Shown: positions 31,268 through 39,892 of the stretch, piece by piece
How the letters are laid out: each line of letters starts with the position of its first letter
How positions within the stretch are numbered: the first letter of the stretch is position 1
Assembly (NCBI RefSeq): GCF_900186505.1
Contig: NZ_LT891969.1
Location: 310,001 to 374,000 of the forward strand
Length of the DNA: 64,000 nucleotides
Direction of reading: 5' to 3'
Source: Enorma phocaeensis
GTDB taxonomy: Bacteria; Actinomycetota; Coriobacteriia; Coriobacteriales; Coriobacteriaceae
Notes under the pieces: model-generated
What the model saw: the letters and a program-made list of their open reading frames with translations, nothing else
What the model was told of the DNA's origin: nothing
Database searches by the model: none
Translations under genes and position numbers: made by a program

Positions 31268-32653
31268 CTATGACTGCTTCGTGGTTGCCTGCAGACGGTC
31301 GAGCTCGGCGCAGACGCGCTCGAGGGCATGGTAGTTGGCGATCACGAAGAGCTTGCGGCTGCCGCCGTCAGCGAGCTTGGCAAGCACGTCCGCCACGGTG
31401 TCGGCTCGTTCGGCTGTGATCTGCGCTGCGGAAAGCGCGCGGTCGAGCGGATCGGCGATCTCGCCTCCATAGAAGACGGGCACGCCGGCTTCCACGGCAG
31501 GGTGCAGCATCGAGAACTCGATGCCATCGACCCAGCTGTAGTCGCCGTTGCACTCGACCATGTCATCCATGAGGAACGCGACGGCGTAAGGCTCGGGGTA
31601 CTTGAGGGCCATATGGATGTTCTGGTTGAAGCCCACGGGATTCTTGGCCATGTTCGTCATGATGGCGCGCCCGCCGACCGCATATTCTTGCAGACGGCCG
31701 TTCTTGGGGTCGAAGGTCGCCACCACGTCGCGGAACACCTTGGCGGGGCAGCCGAGGAGCGCCGTTGCGATGCGCACTGCTAGCAGGTTGTACACCATGT
31801 AGAGCCCGGTGCAGGGCACGAGGACGTCGCTCACGGCGAAGTCGCGGCCGCCCAGCTGCTCGGTGGAGCCGGCGATGTCGATCAGGAAGCCCCCGGGAAC
31901 CTCTCGGATGTTCGAGGCGATCACGTCGAGCGCGGGCGCGGCGGACTTGCAGGAGGGGCACGACCAGCGGCCGAGCTGGCTGTAGTGGCGCAGGTGGTAG
32001 TCGTCCTCATCCAGTTCGGCACCGCAGACAGGGCATCGCGCCCCCTCGAACGCGTCGGCGCCGTCATCGGGCGCGGCGTCCTTGATACCGAACGAGATGA
32101 CGGGATGCGGGGCCGTCACGCGCTCGAGCACGGCCTGGCAGTTGGGATCGTCGCCGTTGACCACGATCAGCGACGCAGCGGGCAGGTCGTTGAGCGCCTG
32201 CGCGATGGCGTCGTAGATGCGGTCCATGGTCCCAAAGCGGTAGATCTGGTCGCCCTCGAAGAGGTTGATGAGGTTGAAGATCTTCGGCTTGAGCTTGGGC
32301 GTGACGAAGCGCGTGTACATCTCGTCGCACTCGAGCAGCGCGAAGGGCGCGGTGCGTGAGTCGAGCAGCGCCGTGATGATGCCCGCCTCGAGGTTGGAGC
32401 CCGCGCGGTTGCAGAAGACATCGTGGCCTGCACGCTCCATGCAGGAGGCGATGAGGTTGTTGGTCGTGGTCTTGCCGTTGGTTCCCGTGGACACCACCGA
32501 CGCCTCGGTGACCTTGCTCGCTTCGAAGGCGAGCACATCTGCGTCGATTCGTTTGGCGACCTCGCCTGGGAAGTTCCCGGCGTTCATGTTGAGTGCGTGC
32601 TCAAGAGAGCGGACCGAGCGCCCGGCGAAGCAGGCTAAGCGAGGGAGGGGCAT
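31268..32653 (-). CDS. murT: MurT-type Mur ligase (lipid II isoglutaminyl synthase subunit)
   Basis: MurT with the amidotransferase GatD converts D-glutamate of peptidoglycan stem peptides to D-isoglutamine. The 461-residue product has the Mur ligase ATP loop STGTNGKTTTNNLI, LLECDEMYTRFV, a four-cysteine zinc-ribbon insert (CPVCGAELDEDDYHLRHY, then CPSC) typical of MurT and absent from other Mur ligases, and the C-terminal DUF1727 region (NPVGFNQNIHMAL, FLMDDMVECNGDYSWVDGIE). The ATG has GAGGAGG upstream. A gatD gene normally adjoins murT; here the neighbours are an ABC exporter and an Asp23-like gene on the other strand, so the partner must lie elsewhere or be absent. Confidence 0.9.
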   Translation of the reverse strand: MPLPRLACFAGRSVRSLEHALNMNAGNFPGEVAKRIDADVLAFEASKVTEASVVSTGTNGKTTTNNLIASCMERAGHDVFCNRAGSNLEAGIITALLDSRTAPFALLECDEMYTRFVTPKLKPKIFNLINLFEGDQIYRFGTMDRIYDAIAQALNDLPAASLIVVNGDDPNCQAVLERVTAPHPVISFGIKDAAPDDGADAFEGARCPVCGAELDEDDYHLRHYSQLGRWSCPSCKSAAPALDVIASNIREVPGGFLIDIAGSTEQLGGRDFAVSDVLVPCTGLYMVYNLLAVRIATALLGCPAKVFRDVVATFDPKNGRLQEYAVGGRAIMTNMAKNPVGFNQNIHMALKYPEPYAVAFLMDDMVECNGDYSWVDGIEFSMLHPAVEAGVPVFYGGEIADPLDRALSAAQITAERADTVADVLAKLADGGSRKLFVIANYHALERVCAELDRLQATTKQS

Positions 32654-32960
32654 GGAACCTCCTCATACAGGTGCAGCAGATAGTTCTGGTGTCGAGGGAT
32701 CCCTGTGGCCGTCGCGGCGATTCCACCCCGATCGGTATGTCGCGCTGGCGTTCATCCTGACGTATGTACCTTACCACGCCAGAAGCGCAACCATTTCATT
32801 TCCAGAGGATGCCGCCCCGTTTTGCCCCAGGGGTTCCCTGCAATCCTGCTCGAGCTGTGTTGAGTTGATTTCGCCTGCACAGGAGTTGCGGACGTAGTAA
32901 GATACTTAAGATTACTCCCGAAGCACCGGTGCTCATCATGCATCAGATAAGGAGCTTGCT
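32654..32960. other. Divergent intergenic region between murT and the asp23-like gene
   Basis: About 307 bases with no gene I can support. It must hold the murT promoter on one strand and the promoter of the asp23/fakA/recG run on the other. AT-rich AAGATACTTAAGATTAC just before the plus-strand gene is the likeliest -10 area. No hairpin of note. Confidence 0.4.
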
Positions 32961-33314
32961 GTGCCAGAGACTGTACCCGGAAGCCTGAGCGTCTCCAACG
33001 ACGTCATCGCCGATATCGCCGGTTATGCCGCTATGTCCTGCTACGGCGTGGTGGGAATGTCCGAGCAGCTGCAGGGCGCGGAGAGCGTTCGCCTGCTCCC
33101 CGGCCAGCGCCTGCGCAAGGGCGTGCTCGTTTCCTCCACCGAGGACGGCCTTCTCGTCGATCTCCATGTGGTGCTGGAGAGCGGTGTCAACATGAAGTCG
33201 GTTTGCGAGAACCTCTCGAGCGCGGTCGCGTTCACGCTTCAGGAGATCGCGCAGATCGACCCTGCTCGGCTTAAGGTCATCATCCATGTTGACGCCCTAA
33301 AGAATCGCGCCTAG
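32961..33314 (+). CDS. Asp23/Gls24 family protein (YloU-like)
   Basis: A 117-residue protein of the Asp23 (DUF322) family: SVSNDVIADIAGYAAMSCYG at the start, GVLVSSTEDGLLVDLHVVLE in the middle and a C-terminal VIIHVDAL strand. Members are cytosolic, some bind the membrane through a partner, and they are linked to envelope stress and lipid metabolism. It sits directly before the fakA-like gene, matching the yloU-yloV pair of Firmicutes. The GTG start has AAGGAG at correct spacing. Precise role unknown. Confidence 0.88.
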   Translation: MPETVPGSLSVSNDVIADIAGYAAMSCYGVVGMSEQLQGAESVRLLPGQRLRKGVLVSSTEDGLLVDLHVVLESGVNMKSVCENLSSAVAFTLQEIAQIDPARLKVIIHVDALKNRA

Positions 33315-33359
33315 CGTTCGCGCGACCTCACCACGATTGATAGACGGAGATATACGCTG

Positions 33360-35024
33360 ATGATTGCGAAGACCATCCGAACCTGCTTTCCCATTGCTGC
33401 CGCCGCGGTGTCTGACAAGTCGGAGGACATCAACAAGCTGAACGTCTTTCCCGTGCCCGACGGCGACACCGGCACCAACATGTCTCTCACGCTCGCTTCG
33501 GTCGTGAAAGAGCTCGCTTCGCTGCCGGCGGACGCCGACATGGAGGCGATTGCCGCCGCGATCACGCATGGTTCCCTCATGGGCGCTCGCGGCAACTCAG
33601 GCGTCATCACCTCGCAGATCCTCCGCGGTGTCGCTGAGGGCCTCATCGGGGCGACCGATCCCGTTTCGTCCGCGGACATCGCTGCGGCTCTTCGCCGCTC
33701 GGTGAAGGTGGCCTTCAAGGCTGTTCGCAAGCCGGTCGAGGGAACGATCCTCACCGTGCTGCGCGACATCTCCACGCGAGCCGATGCTTGCGAGAAAGCG
33801 CGTGATTCGGTCGAGGAGACCCTCGACGCCATCGTGGTCGAAGCCTATGAGTCCGTTGCCCGCACGCCCGATCTGCTCCCCGTTCTTAAGGAGAACGGCG
33901 TCGTCGACTCTGGTGCGTTCGGCTTTGCCATCTTCCTCGAGAACTTCGTTGCCGCGGCGCTCGGCCGCTCCACCGTCAAGGTTGAGGATTTCTCTGCCAC
34001 CTTCGACGCCCAATCCGCCCGCGAGGATGCGCTCGCTCAGGTCAAAATCGAGGCCAACGATGACTGGGAGGGCTCGGAGTACCGCTATTGCAACGAGTTC
34101 CTCTTCAAGGCAGATGCTCCCTTCGATGAGGATGAGTGCCTCGCGTTTCTCGCCTCCATGGGTGATTGCGAGCTCCTCGTGGGATCCTATCCCGATTACA
34201 AGATCCACGTGCACTCCAACACTCCCAACCTGGTGCTCGAGCACATGCTGCAGCTAGGCCAGATCTACGAGGTGTTCATCCATAACATGGATATGGAGAG
34301 CGCTGAGCGTACCGCTAAGATCCACGAGGATCAGGACGACGCGCCTGCTGCGCCTGCAAAACCTTTGGGCTACGTCGCGGTAGCTGCCGGTTCCGGCGAG
34401 GCGGAGATCCTTCGGTCGCTCGGCGTCGATGTGGTCGTGTCGGGCGGTCAGACCATGAACCCGTCCACGGCGGATCTCCTCGATGCTGTGAACCAGGTCA
34501 ATGCCGAGGCGGTCATCATCCTGCCCGACAATGGCAACATTCGTATGGCCGCCGAGGCCGCTGCGAGCGCATGCGAGGACAAGCGGGTTGCCGTGGTGCC
34601 CACGAAGACCGTGCCGCAGGCGTTTAGCGCGCTGTTCGCCGTCCTGCCCGACTCTTCGCTCGAGGATGCTGTCGCCGCGATGACCGAGGCGATCGACGAG
34701 GTGCGTGACGGCGAGGTCACCACCGCGGTCCGCGATTCCTCGGCCGCTGATGGCTCACCCATTCATGCGGGCGACGTCATGGGAATCGTCTCCGGGTCCA
34801 TCGAGGTCGTTGGCTCCGATGTGAAGCAGGTCACGCTTGAGTGCATCGATCGCATGCAGCAGGAAGAGGAAGGCGATTCGCTCACCATTCTCGCCGGCGC
34901 CGACCTTTCTGACGAGGACTTCGAGGACCTCATCGCTGCCATCGAGGATGCCCAGCCTGACCTGGAGATCGATTCGCACCGCGGCGAGCAGCCGCTCTAT
35001 CCCGTCATCTTCTCGATCGAGTAG
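33360..35024 (+). CDS. fakA: DAK2-domain protein, fatty acid kinase FakA-like (YloV)
   Basis: The 554-residue product begins with a DhaL/DAK2 kinase domain: NKLNVFPVPDGDTGTNMSLT carries the metal-binding aspartates, followed by HGSLMGARGNSGVITSQILRG, together about residues 1-200. A middle domain and a C-terminal region (KIHVHSNTPNLVLEHMLQLG, then GYVAVAAGSGEAEILRSLGV) match FakA, which phosphorylates fatty acids bound to FakB proteins for entry into phospholipid synthesis. No FakB (DegV) gene is in the window, but plsX, which acts on the resulting acyl phosphates, lies 5 kb downstream in the same direction. The ATG has GGAGAT upstream. The FakA role is inferred from the family. Confidence 0.88.
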   Translation: MIAKTIRTCFPIAAAAVSDKSEDINKLNVFPVPDGDTGTNMSLTLASVVKELASLPADADMEAIAAAITHGSLMGARGNSGVITSQILRGVAEGLIGATDPVSSADIAAALRRSVKVAFKAVRKPVEGTILTVLRDISTRADACEKARDSVEETLDAIVVEAYESVARTPDLLPVLKENGVVDSGAFGFAIFLENFVAAALGRSTVKVEDFSATFDAQSAREDALAQVKIEANDDWEGSEYRYCNEFLFKADAPFDEDECLAFLASMGDCELLVGSYPDYKIHVHSNTPNLVLEHMLQLGQIYEVFIHNMDMESAERTAKIHEDQDDAPAAPAKPLGYVAVAAGSGEAEILRSLGVDVVVSGGQTMNPSTADLLDAVNQVNAEAVIILPDNGNIRMAAEAAASACEDKRVAVVPTKTVPQAFSALFAVLPDSSLEDAVAAMTEAIDEVRDGEVTTAVRDSSAADGSPIHAGDVMGIVSGSIEVVGSDVKQVTLECIDRMQQEEEGDSLTILAGADLSDEDFEDLIAAIEDAQPDLEIDSHRGEQPLYPVIFSIE

Positions 35025-35035
35025 GCTCGCTGTCC

Positions 35036-37219
35036 ATGGGAATCGAGACCGCCCGCTACGCGGTGCCCCGCGTTGCGGGCAGTCTTTTGCACGCTTCGCG
35101 CCTTAACGATGATGTGGCACGGCTCAAGTACGTGTCCGGTGCGCGCGAGGAGGCTTTGCGCCGGCTGGGGATAAACACCGTCGCCGATCTGCTCACGCAC
35201 ATTCCTCGTCGCTACCTTGACTTCAGCCATGCCTGCACCATCGAGGAGGCGCCGTTGGGCGAGGTGTGCACTATTGTGGCGACGGTCGATCGCGTGCGGG
35301 AGAAGCACCCGCGTCCGCGGCTCTCGGTCGTGGAGGTATTCCTCGTCGATGAAACCGGTGCGTTGCAGCTTGCCTTCTTCAAGCAGCCTTGGATCGCCCG
35401 CGAGCTTGCTCCAGGCGACCGGCTCGCCGTGATCGGTAAGGTCGAGTTCGCGTACGGATTCAAGCAGATGTCCTCGCCCCACTACGAAAAGCTCGACGAG
35501 CGCGCGCAAGCGGGGACGATCGTGCCGGTACATCCGGTGGGCGAAGGCGTTACAGTCGCCTGGATGAGGCGCATCGTCTCGGTTGCTCTTCACAATATCG
35601 CAGGGCTCGTCGATGCATTGCCGGCACGGCTGCGTGCCCGCCGTGGGCTCATGAGCGCCCAGGCCGCGCTGCGTTCCATCCATTTTCCGTTCGACTTCGT
35701 GGAGCGCGATCGCGCGCGCGAACGCCTCGCCTATGACGAGCTGCTTTACCTTCAGCTCGCCCTGCGTCTTCGCAACGACGCCAATCTGCTTGGCATCACG
35801 GGCTATGCGCATGAATCAGGAAAGCGCGTCGAGCTCCTGCGTTCAGCGCTGCCCTTCACCTTGACCGATGAGCAGGAAGCGGCCGTATCCGAGATCCTCT
35901 CAGATATGGCCGACGGGAGCCTCATCATGAATCGCCTGCTCCTGGGTGATGTTGGTACGGGCAAGACCGCGGTTGCATGCGTGGCGCTTGCATCGGTTGC
36001 CGACACGGGGACCCAGGCTTGCGTGATGGCGCCCACGGGCGTGCTCGCCGGTCAATATGCGGTGAAGTGCGGACCCTTTCTCGACGCAGCCGGTATCAGC
36101 TGGGCGCTCCTTACGGGGGCGACGCCCGCAGCCGAGCGGTCGCGCATCGTAGAGGCTGCGGGTACGGGCGGTCTCACGGTGCTCTTCGGCACGCATGCGG
36201 TGCTCTCGGAGGACGTCATCTTCGAGCGCCTCTCGCTTGTGGTGATCGACGAGCAGCATCGTTTCGGCGTCGGCCAGCGCAATACCCTGCGCTCCAAGGG
36301 GCCCGGGGCGGACTTGCTCGTCATGACGGCAACTCCCATTCCACGTACGCTTGCGCTCTCCGTTTACGGCGACCTCGAGACGAGCATCATCCGGACCCGT
36401 CCAAGTGCCGGCGCGGGCGTGACCACACACGTGCTCACGGAGGCCAACAGGGATATCGCCTACGGGTCGATACGTGAGGCTCTTGCGGCAGGCATGCGCG
36501 CCTACGTCATATGCCCGCTTGTAGAGGACTCCGACGACGGCGAAGAGCTCGATGACATCTTTGACCAAGCCGATGATGGGGCGCAGGGGCAATCCCATGG
36601 GCGCTTGCACAGCGTCGCTTCCGAGCTCCCCAAGCTCAAGCGCGCGTTTCCCGATGCGAGCGTGGCAGCGTTGCACGGTAGGATGTCCAACGCGGATAAG
36701 GACCGTGTGATCGAGGGCTTTAGGAGCGGCGAGATCCAGATCCTGGTATCGACAACCGTCGTGGAGGTGGGCGTGGACGTGCCGGAGGCCACGGTCATGG
36801 TCATCGAGAACGGGGAACGGTTCGGGTTGGCGACGCTGCACCAGCTGCGCGGCCGCGTGGGCCGCGGACGCTGGGCGGGAACGTGCTATATCATGACTCA
36901 TGCGAAGGCGAGCGGTAAGCGATCGACTGCTCAGGAGCGTTTGGAGGCGCTTGAGCAGACCGGTGATGGCTTCGCGCTGGCGGAGCTCGATCTGCGTCTC
37001 AGGCATGAAGGCGAGATCCTGGGTCTCAGGCAGCATGGCGGGGTCGCGCTGCGCTTCGTCGACCTTGATGCGGATGGCGACCTCATCGAGGCGGCGCACG
37101 ATGATGCCGTGGAGCTCTTGCGCTATGCGCCCTCCTTACAGTCGGTCGCGACCATGCCTGTTCGCTACGAGGTGATACGGCGCTATGGCGATGTGTTCAG
37201 AGAGGTGAGCGGAGGATGA
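35036..37219 (+). CDS. recG: ATP-dependent DNA helicase RecG
   Basis: Branched-DNA translocase that processes stalled forks and recombination intermediates. The 727-residue product has the N-terminal wedge domain (LLTHIPRRYLDFSHACTIEE and an OB fold), Walker A LLLGDVGTGKTAVACVAL near residue 304, the DEQH box VVIDEQHRFGVGQRNTL near 404 and the C-terminal helicase motifs VVEVGVDVPEATVMVIENGE and LHQLRGRVGRGRWAGTCYI. Length is close to the usual 690. It overlaps rsmD by four bases (ATGA), so the two are coupled. Confidence 0.95.
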   Translation: MGIETARYAVPRVAGSLLHASRLNDDVARLKYVSGAREEALRRLGINTVADLLTHIPRRYLDFSHACTIEEAPLGEVCTIVATVDRVREKHPRPRLSVVEVFLVDETGALQLAFFKQPWIARELAPGDRLAVIGKVEFAYGFKQMSSPHYEKLDERAQAGTIVPVHPVGEGVTVAWMRRIVSVALHNIAGLVDALPARLRARRGLMSAQAALRSIHFPFDFVERDRARERLAYDELLYLQLALRLRNDANLLGITGYAHESGKRVELLRSALPFTLTDEQEAAVSEILSDMADGSLIMNRLLLGDVGTGKTAVACVALASVADTGTQACVMAPTGVLAGQYAVKCGPFLDAAGISWALLTGATPAAERSRIVEAAGTGGLTVLFGTHAVLSEDVIFERLSLVVIDEQHRFGVGQRNTLRSKGPGADLLVMTATPIPRTLALSVYGDLETSIIRTRPSAGAGVTTHVLTEANRDIAYGSIREALAAGMRAYVICPLVEDSDDGEELDDIFDQADDGAQGQSHGRLHSVASELPKLKRAFPDASVAALHGRMSNADKDRVIEGFRSGEIQILVSTTVVEVGVDVPEATVMVIENGERFGLATLHQLRGRVGRGRWAGTCYIMTHAKASGKRSTAQERLEALEQTGDGFALAELDLRLRHEGEILGLRQHGGVALRFVDLDADGDLIEAAHDDAVELLRYAPSLQSVATMPVRYEVIRRYGDVFREVSGG

Positions 37220-37815
37220 GGATCGTTGGCGGTGTTTGGCGCGGTAGGAAAATCGCGGAGCCGTCTGGCCGCGATGTGACCCGCCCTACGACCGATCGCG
37301 TGCGGGAGGCCTGTGCCTCGATCGTGAACTCAGCGCTCGAGGAGGGCATCGAAGGCGCTCTCGTCCTCGATGCATTCGGTGGATCGGGCGCTCTTGGTAT
37401 CGAGATGCTCTCGCGCGGGGCCGCCCATGCAACGTTGTTCGACCTCGATCGGCGTGCTGCGACGCTCATCAGGCGAAATCTTGAGAGTCTTGATGCCGAT
37501 CGGGGGAGTTGGACCGTGGTGTGCGGGGACGTGCTTGCCGCAGCGGCGCGCGGCAAGGTCCCGGGCGGCCCCTTCGACGTCGTGCTCATCGATCCGCCTT
37601 ATGCGCTTGGCCCAGGTCCCGCCGAGCAGCTCCTCGAGGCGCTTGCCGCCCATGGTCTTATCGCTCCGGGAGCCGTCGTTCTGAGCGAGCGATCTTCCGA
37701 GCTTCCGGCTCCTGTCCCCGCTGGCTTTACATGTGCTAAATCGAAGCGCTACGGCGGTACCACCGTCGATGTGCTTTTGCCTCAACCATCACCTGACCAG
37801 GAAGGAACCGCCTGA
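37216..37815 (+). CDS. rsmD: 16S rRNA guanine(966)-N2 methyltransferase RsmD
   Basis: Methylates N2 of a guanine in 16S rRNA. The 199-residue product starts MRIVGGVWRGRKIAEPSG, the family signature, with RPTTDRVREACASIV, the SAM loop LDAFGGSGALGIEMLSRGA and the catalytic VVLIDPPYALG (DPPY). It overlaps recG by four bases and its stop overlaps the coaD start by one base, a recG-rsmD-coaD arrangement found widely. Confidence 0.95.
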   Translation: MRIVGGVWRGRKIAEPSGRDVTRPTTDRVREACASIVNSALEEGIEGALVLDAFGGSGALGIEMLSRGAAHATLFDLDRRAATLIRRNLESLDADRGSWTVVCGDVLAAAARGKVPGGPFDVVLIDPPYALGPGPAEQLLEALAAHGLIAPGAVVLSERSSELPAPVPAGFTCAKSKRYGGTTVDVLLPQPSPDQEGTA

Positions 37816-38327
37816 TGGCAAAGACATCTAGGATCGATCATGTGCTCGTTCCCGGAACCTTCGATCCAATCACCTTTGGCCACGTCGACGTCGTGCGCCG
37901 TGCAAGCCGCATCTGCCCGCGGGTGACGGTCGCAGTCGCTGAGTCCCTCGGAAAGAACGGGGTCGGCACGACCTTTTCCCTTGAGGAGCGCGTCGAGCTC
38001 GCCCGCGAGGCGCTTGGCGCCTATGAGGACCTCGCGCAGGTCGAGGTGCTCCCGTTCACGGGGCTGCTCGTCGATTTCGCCCGAGAGGTGGGCGCTGGAG
38101 CGGTGGTCAAGGGACTCAGGGCGATGACCGACTTCGAGTACGAGCTCCAGCAAGCCGACCTAAACTATCGGTTGGATGCCGAGCTCGAGTCGATTTTCGT
38201 CATGAGCTCGCCGCAGTACGGCTATCTCTCGTCTTCGGTGGTACGGCAGATAGCATCGTTTGGTGGAGATGTTTCGGAATTCGTGCCGCAAAACGTCGCG
38301 CGCGCCCTCAAGGTTCGATTCGCCTAG
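37815..38327 (+). CDS. coaD: Phosphopantetheine adenylyltransferase
   Basis: Adenylates 4'-phosphopantetheine to dephospho-CoA. The 170-residue product has the nucleotidyltransferase motif VPGTFDPITFGHVDVVRRA near residues 12-30 (with the H of the HxGH-type site in TFGH), KGLRAMTDFEYELQQADLN and the late SSSVVRQIASFGGDVSEFVP block. The ATG overlaps the rsmD stop (TGATG) and AAGGAA lies upstream. It supplies CoA that acpP, later in the same run, needs for its prosthetic group. Confidence 0.96.
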   Translation: MAKTSRIDHVLVPGTFDPITFGHVDVVRRASRICPRVTVAVAESLGKNGVGTTFSLEERVELAREALGAYEDLAQVEVLPFTGLLVDFAREVGAGAVVKGLRAMTDFEYELQQADLNYRLDAELESIFVMSSPQYGYLSSSVVRQIASFGGDVSEFVPQNVARALKVRFA

Positions 38328-38335
38328 TTGCGCGG

Positions 38336-38349
38336 GTACCATGTGGTAC
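38336..38349. repeat. Short palindrome GTACCATGTGGTAC after coaD
   Basis: Six-base arms GTACCA / TGGTAC around TG. It overlaps a -10-like TACCAT (38347-38352) between coaD and the coiled-coil gene, so it may belong to a promoter-operator. Confidence 0.35.
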
Positions 38350-38387
38350 CATGACAGATTGATATGTACCCGACGAGAGGAGAACGG

Positions 38388-38888
38388 ATGCCGGGCGAGA
38401 ACTATCCGGGCGATCGCATCGTGAGCCTGGTCGAGGAGCTCGAAGCCCTCATCGAGGAGGCTAAGCCGCCGTTCGGCAAGAACGCGCAGTTCAAAGTCAT
38501 CGAGGCTGACGTGTTCTACAACATCCTCGACGAGATTCGCATGAGCTATCCCGATGAGTGGCAGAAGTCCCGTCGCATCTTGAAGGAGCGCGACGAGCTG
38601 CTCGCCTCGGCAAACGCTCAGGCCGACTCCATCATCGCCGATGCCCAGCAGCAGGCTCTCACCATCGCTGGCGAGCAGGAGATCGTGCGCCTCGCGCAGC
38701 AGCAGGCAGACGATATCCGCGATCGCGCCCAGCAGTATGAGCGCGAGACCCGATACGCGGCAGAGGACTATGCAGAGCAGGTGTTCTCGCATCTTGAGGA
38801 GAACCTGAAGAGCCTCACCAATACCGTTGCCCGCTGCCGCCAGCAGCTCAACGAGGGCGCTAACAACACGCAGAACGGTGCTTGGTAA
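38388..38888 (+). CDS. Coiled-coil protein, SepIVA/DivIVA-like
   Basis: A 166-residue, mostly helical, charged protein. Residues 1-50 (SLVEELEALIEEAKPPFGKN) form a short N-domain; residues about 60-140 are a continuous coiled coil rich in Ala, Gln and Glu (ERDELLASANAQADSIIADA). No membrane segment or catalytic motif is seen. In actinobacteria the gene between coaD and the DUF177 gene often encodes SepIVA, a DivIVA-like septation factor, and this gene has that place, size and design. Homology is by context and character only. The ATG at 38388 has GAGGAG upstream; an in-frame ATG at 38364 is less likely. Confidence 0.7.
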   Translation: MPGENYPGDRIVSLVEELEALIEEAKPPFGKNAQFKVIEADVFYNILDEIRMSYPDEWQKSRRILKERDELLASANAQADSIIADAQQQALTIAGEQEIVRLAQQQADDIRDRAQQYERETRYAAEDYAEQVFSHLEENLKSLTNTVARCRQQLNEGANNTQNGAW

Positions 38889-38889
38889 G

Positions 38890-39444
38890 ATGGCGATCTT
38901 CGACCCGGTGCTCATCCCGCTCGCCGACCACCTCGAGAATCCCGGCGATAGCTATCCGCTTGCGGGCACCGTCGATGCTGCGTCATATACGGTCGGCGAC
39001 AAGGAATTCGCGCTGCCCCATGGCGTCTCCTACGACGTCGTGCTCACCAATACCGGCGATGGCGTGCTCGTAACGGGGATCGTCCGCGCAGAGGCGCTAG
39101 GAGTTTGCGATCTGTGCCTGGATCCGGCTCATCTCGATATCGCGAGCGAGATCGAGGAGTACTACCTCTTCGATGAGCCGGAGGATCCCGAGGCGTTCGA
39201 AGATGGATTCGAGGTCATCGGTCCCGAGCGGACCCTCGACCTTGCCGAGGCCATCTCGGACGCCGTCGTGCTCGATACGCCCTTCGTGGTGCTCTGCAAG
39301 CCTGACTGCGCCGGTCTCTGCCCGGTTTGCGGTTGCAACCTCAACCGCGAGAGCTGCGATTGCGCAGACCGTGCAGCGGAGGAGCGTGCGAAGTCAGATG
39401 CCAACCCCTTCGCGGCGCTCAAGGACTTGAAGTTCGACGAGTAG
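38890..39444 (+). CDS. DUF177 (YceD-like) metal-binding protein
   Basis: The 184-residue product has the DUF177 layout: an N-terminal beta-rich region, RAEALGVCDLCLDPAHLDI with a CxxC, and the C-terminal CKPDCAGLCPVCGCNLNRES cluster followed by NPFAALKDL. The family sits before rpmF across bacteria and is linked to 23S rRNA or large-subunit biogenesis in some species. The ATG at 38890 starts one base after the preceding stop; the open frame reaches further upstream but overlaps the coiled-coil gene and is not conserved-looking. Confidence 0.9.
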   Translation: MAIFDPVLIPLADHLENPGDSYPLAGTVDAASYTVGDKEFALPHGVSYDVVLTNTGDGVLVTGIVRAEALGVCDLCLDPAHLDIASEIEEYYLFDEPEDPEAFEDGFEVIGPERTLDLAEAISDAVVLDTPFVVLCKPDCAGLCPVCGCNLNRESCDCADRAAEERAKSDANPFAALKDLKFDE

Positions 39445-39535
39445 GGATCGCGCTGGCCAGATATGTGCACAAAACCTGCACGTTCTATGGTCGAACGCAT
39501 TCCTGCAAATAACTGCTGTACATACGAGCCGGCGG

Positions 39536-39541
39536 TATGCT
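39536..39541 (+). promoter_or_regulatory. -10-like TATGCT upstream of rpmF
   Basis: TATGCT lies 54 bases before the rpmF ATG in a gap of 150 bases after DUF177. The -35 region is poor (CTGCTG at 17 bases). Tentative. Confidence 0.3.
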
Positions 39542-39594
39542 AACATCACTGCTTGCGCGTAATCACGCTGTATGCAGATATAAGGAAGGTCATC

Positions 39595-39774
39595 ATGCCA
39601 GTACCCAAGCAAAAGCAGGGCCGCATCCGCACGCATAACCGTCGCTCGGCCAATATGAAGATCGATGCCCCCTCTCGTTCCACCTGCCCGCGTTGCGGCG
39701 CTGTGAAGCTTCCGCATCACGTGTGCCCCAATTGCGGCTACTACAAGGATCGTGAGGTCATCGTCACCGAGTAG
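39595..39774 (+). CDS. rpmF: 50S ribosomal protein L32
   Basis: A 59-residue ribosomal protein. It begins MPVPKQKQGRIRTHNRRSAN and has two CxxC pairs (CPRC, CPNC) of the zinc-binding L32 form. The ATG at 39595 follows AAGGAAGG. It stands between DUF177 and plsX as in many bacteria. A hairpin with a T-run follows at 39847-39872, so ribosomal protein and lipid genes can be expressed at different levels. Confidence 0.97.
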   Translation: MPVPKQKQGRIRTHNRRSANMKIDAPSRSTCPRCGAVKLPHHVCPNCGYYKDREVIVTE

Positions 39775-39846
39775 CCCAGTGTGTGCACCTGTTCAGCAGG
39801 TTGCGCAGGAGCCCGGGAGCGGCATGGCCGTTTCAAGGATCGATGA

Positions 39847-39872
39847 GGCCGGCTTCCAAGTCGGCCTTTTCT
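39847..39872 (+). terminator. Rho-independent terminator between rpmF and plsX
   Basis: GGCCGGCTT pairs with AAGTCGGCC (39847-39866, one G-T) with a tight loop, followed by TTTTCT. It lies 20 bases before the plsX start, so some read-through or a nearby promoter must serve plsX. Confidence 0.75.
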
Positions 39873-39892
39873 CTATCGCAAGGAGTTGCACG

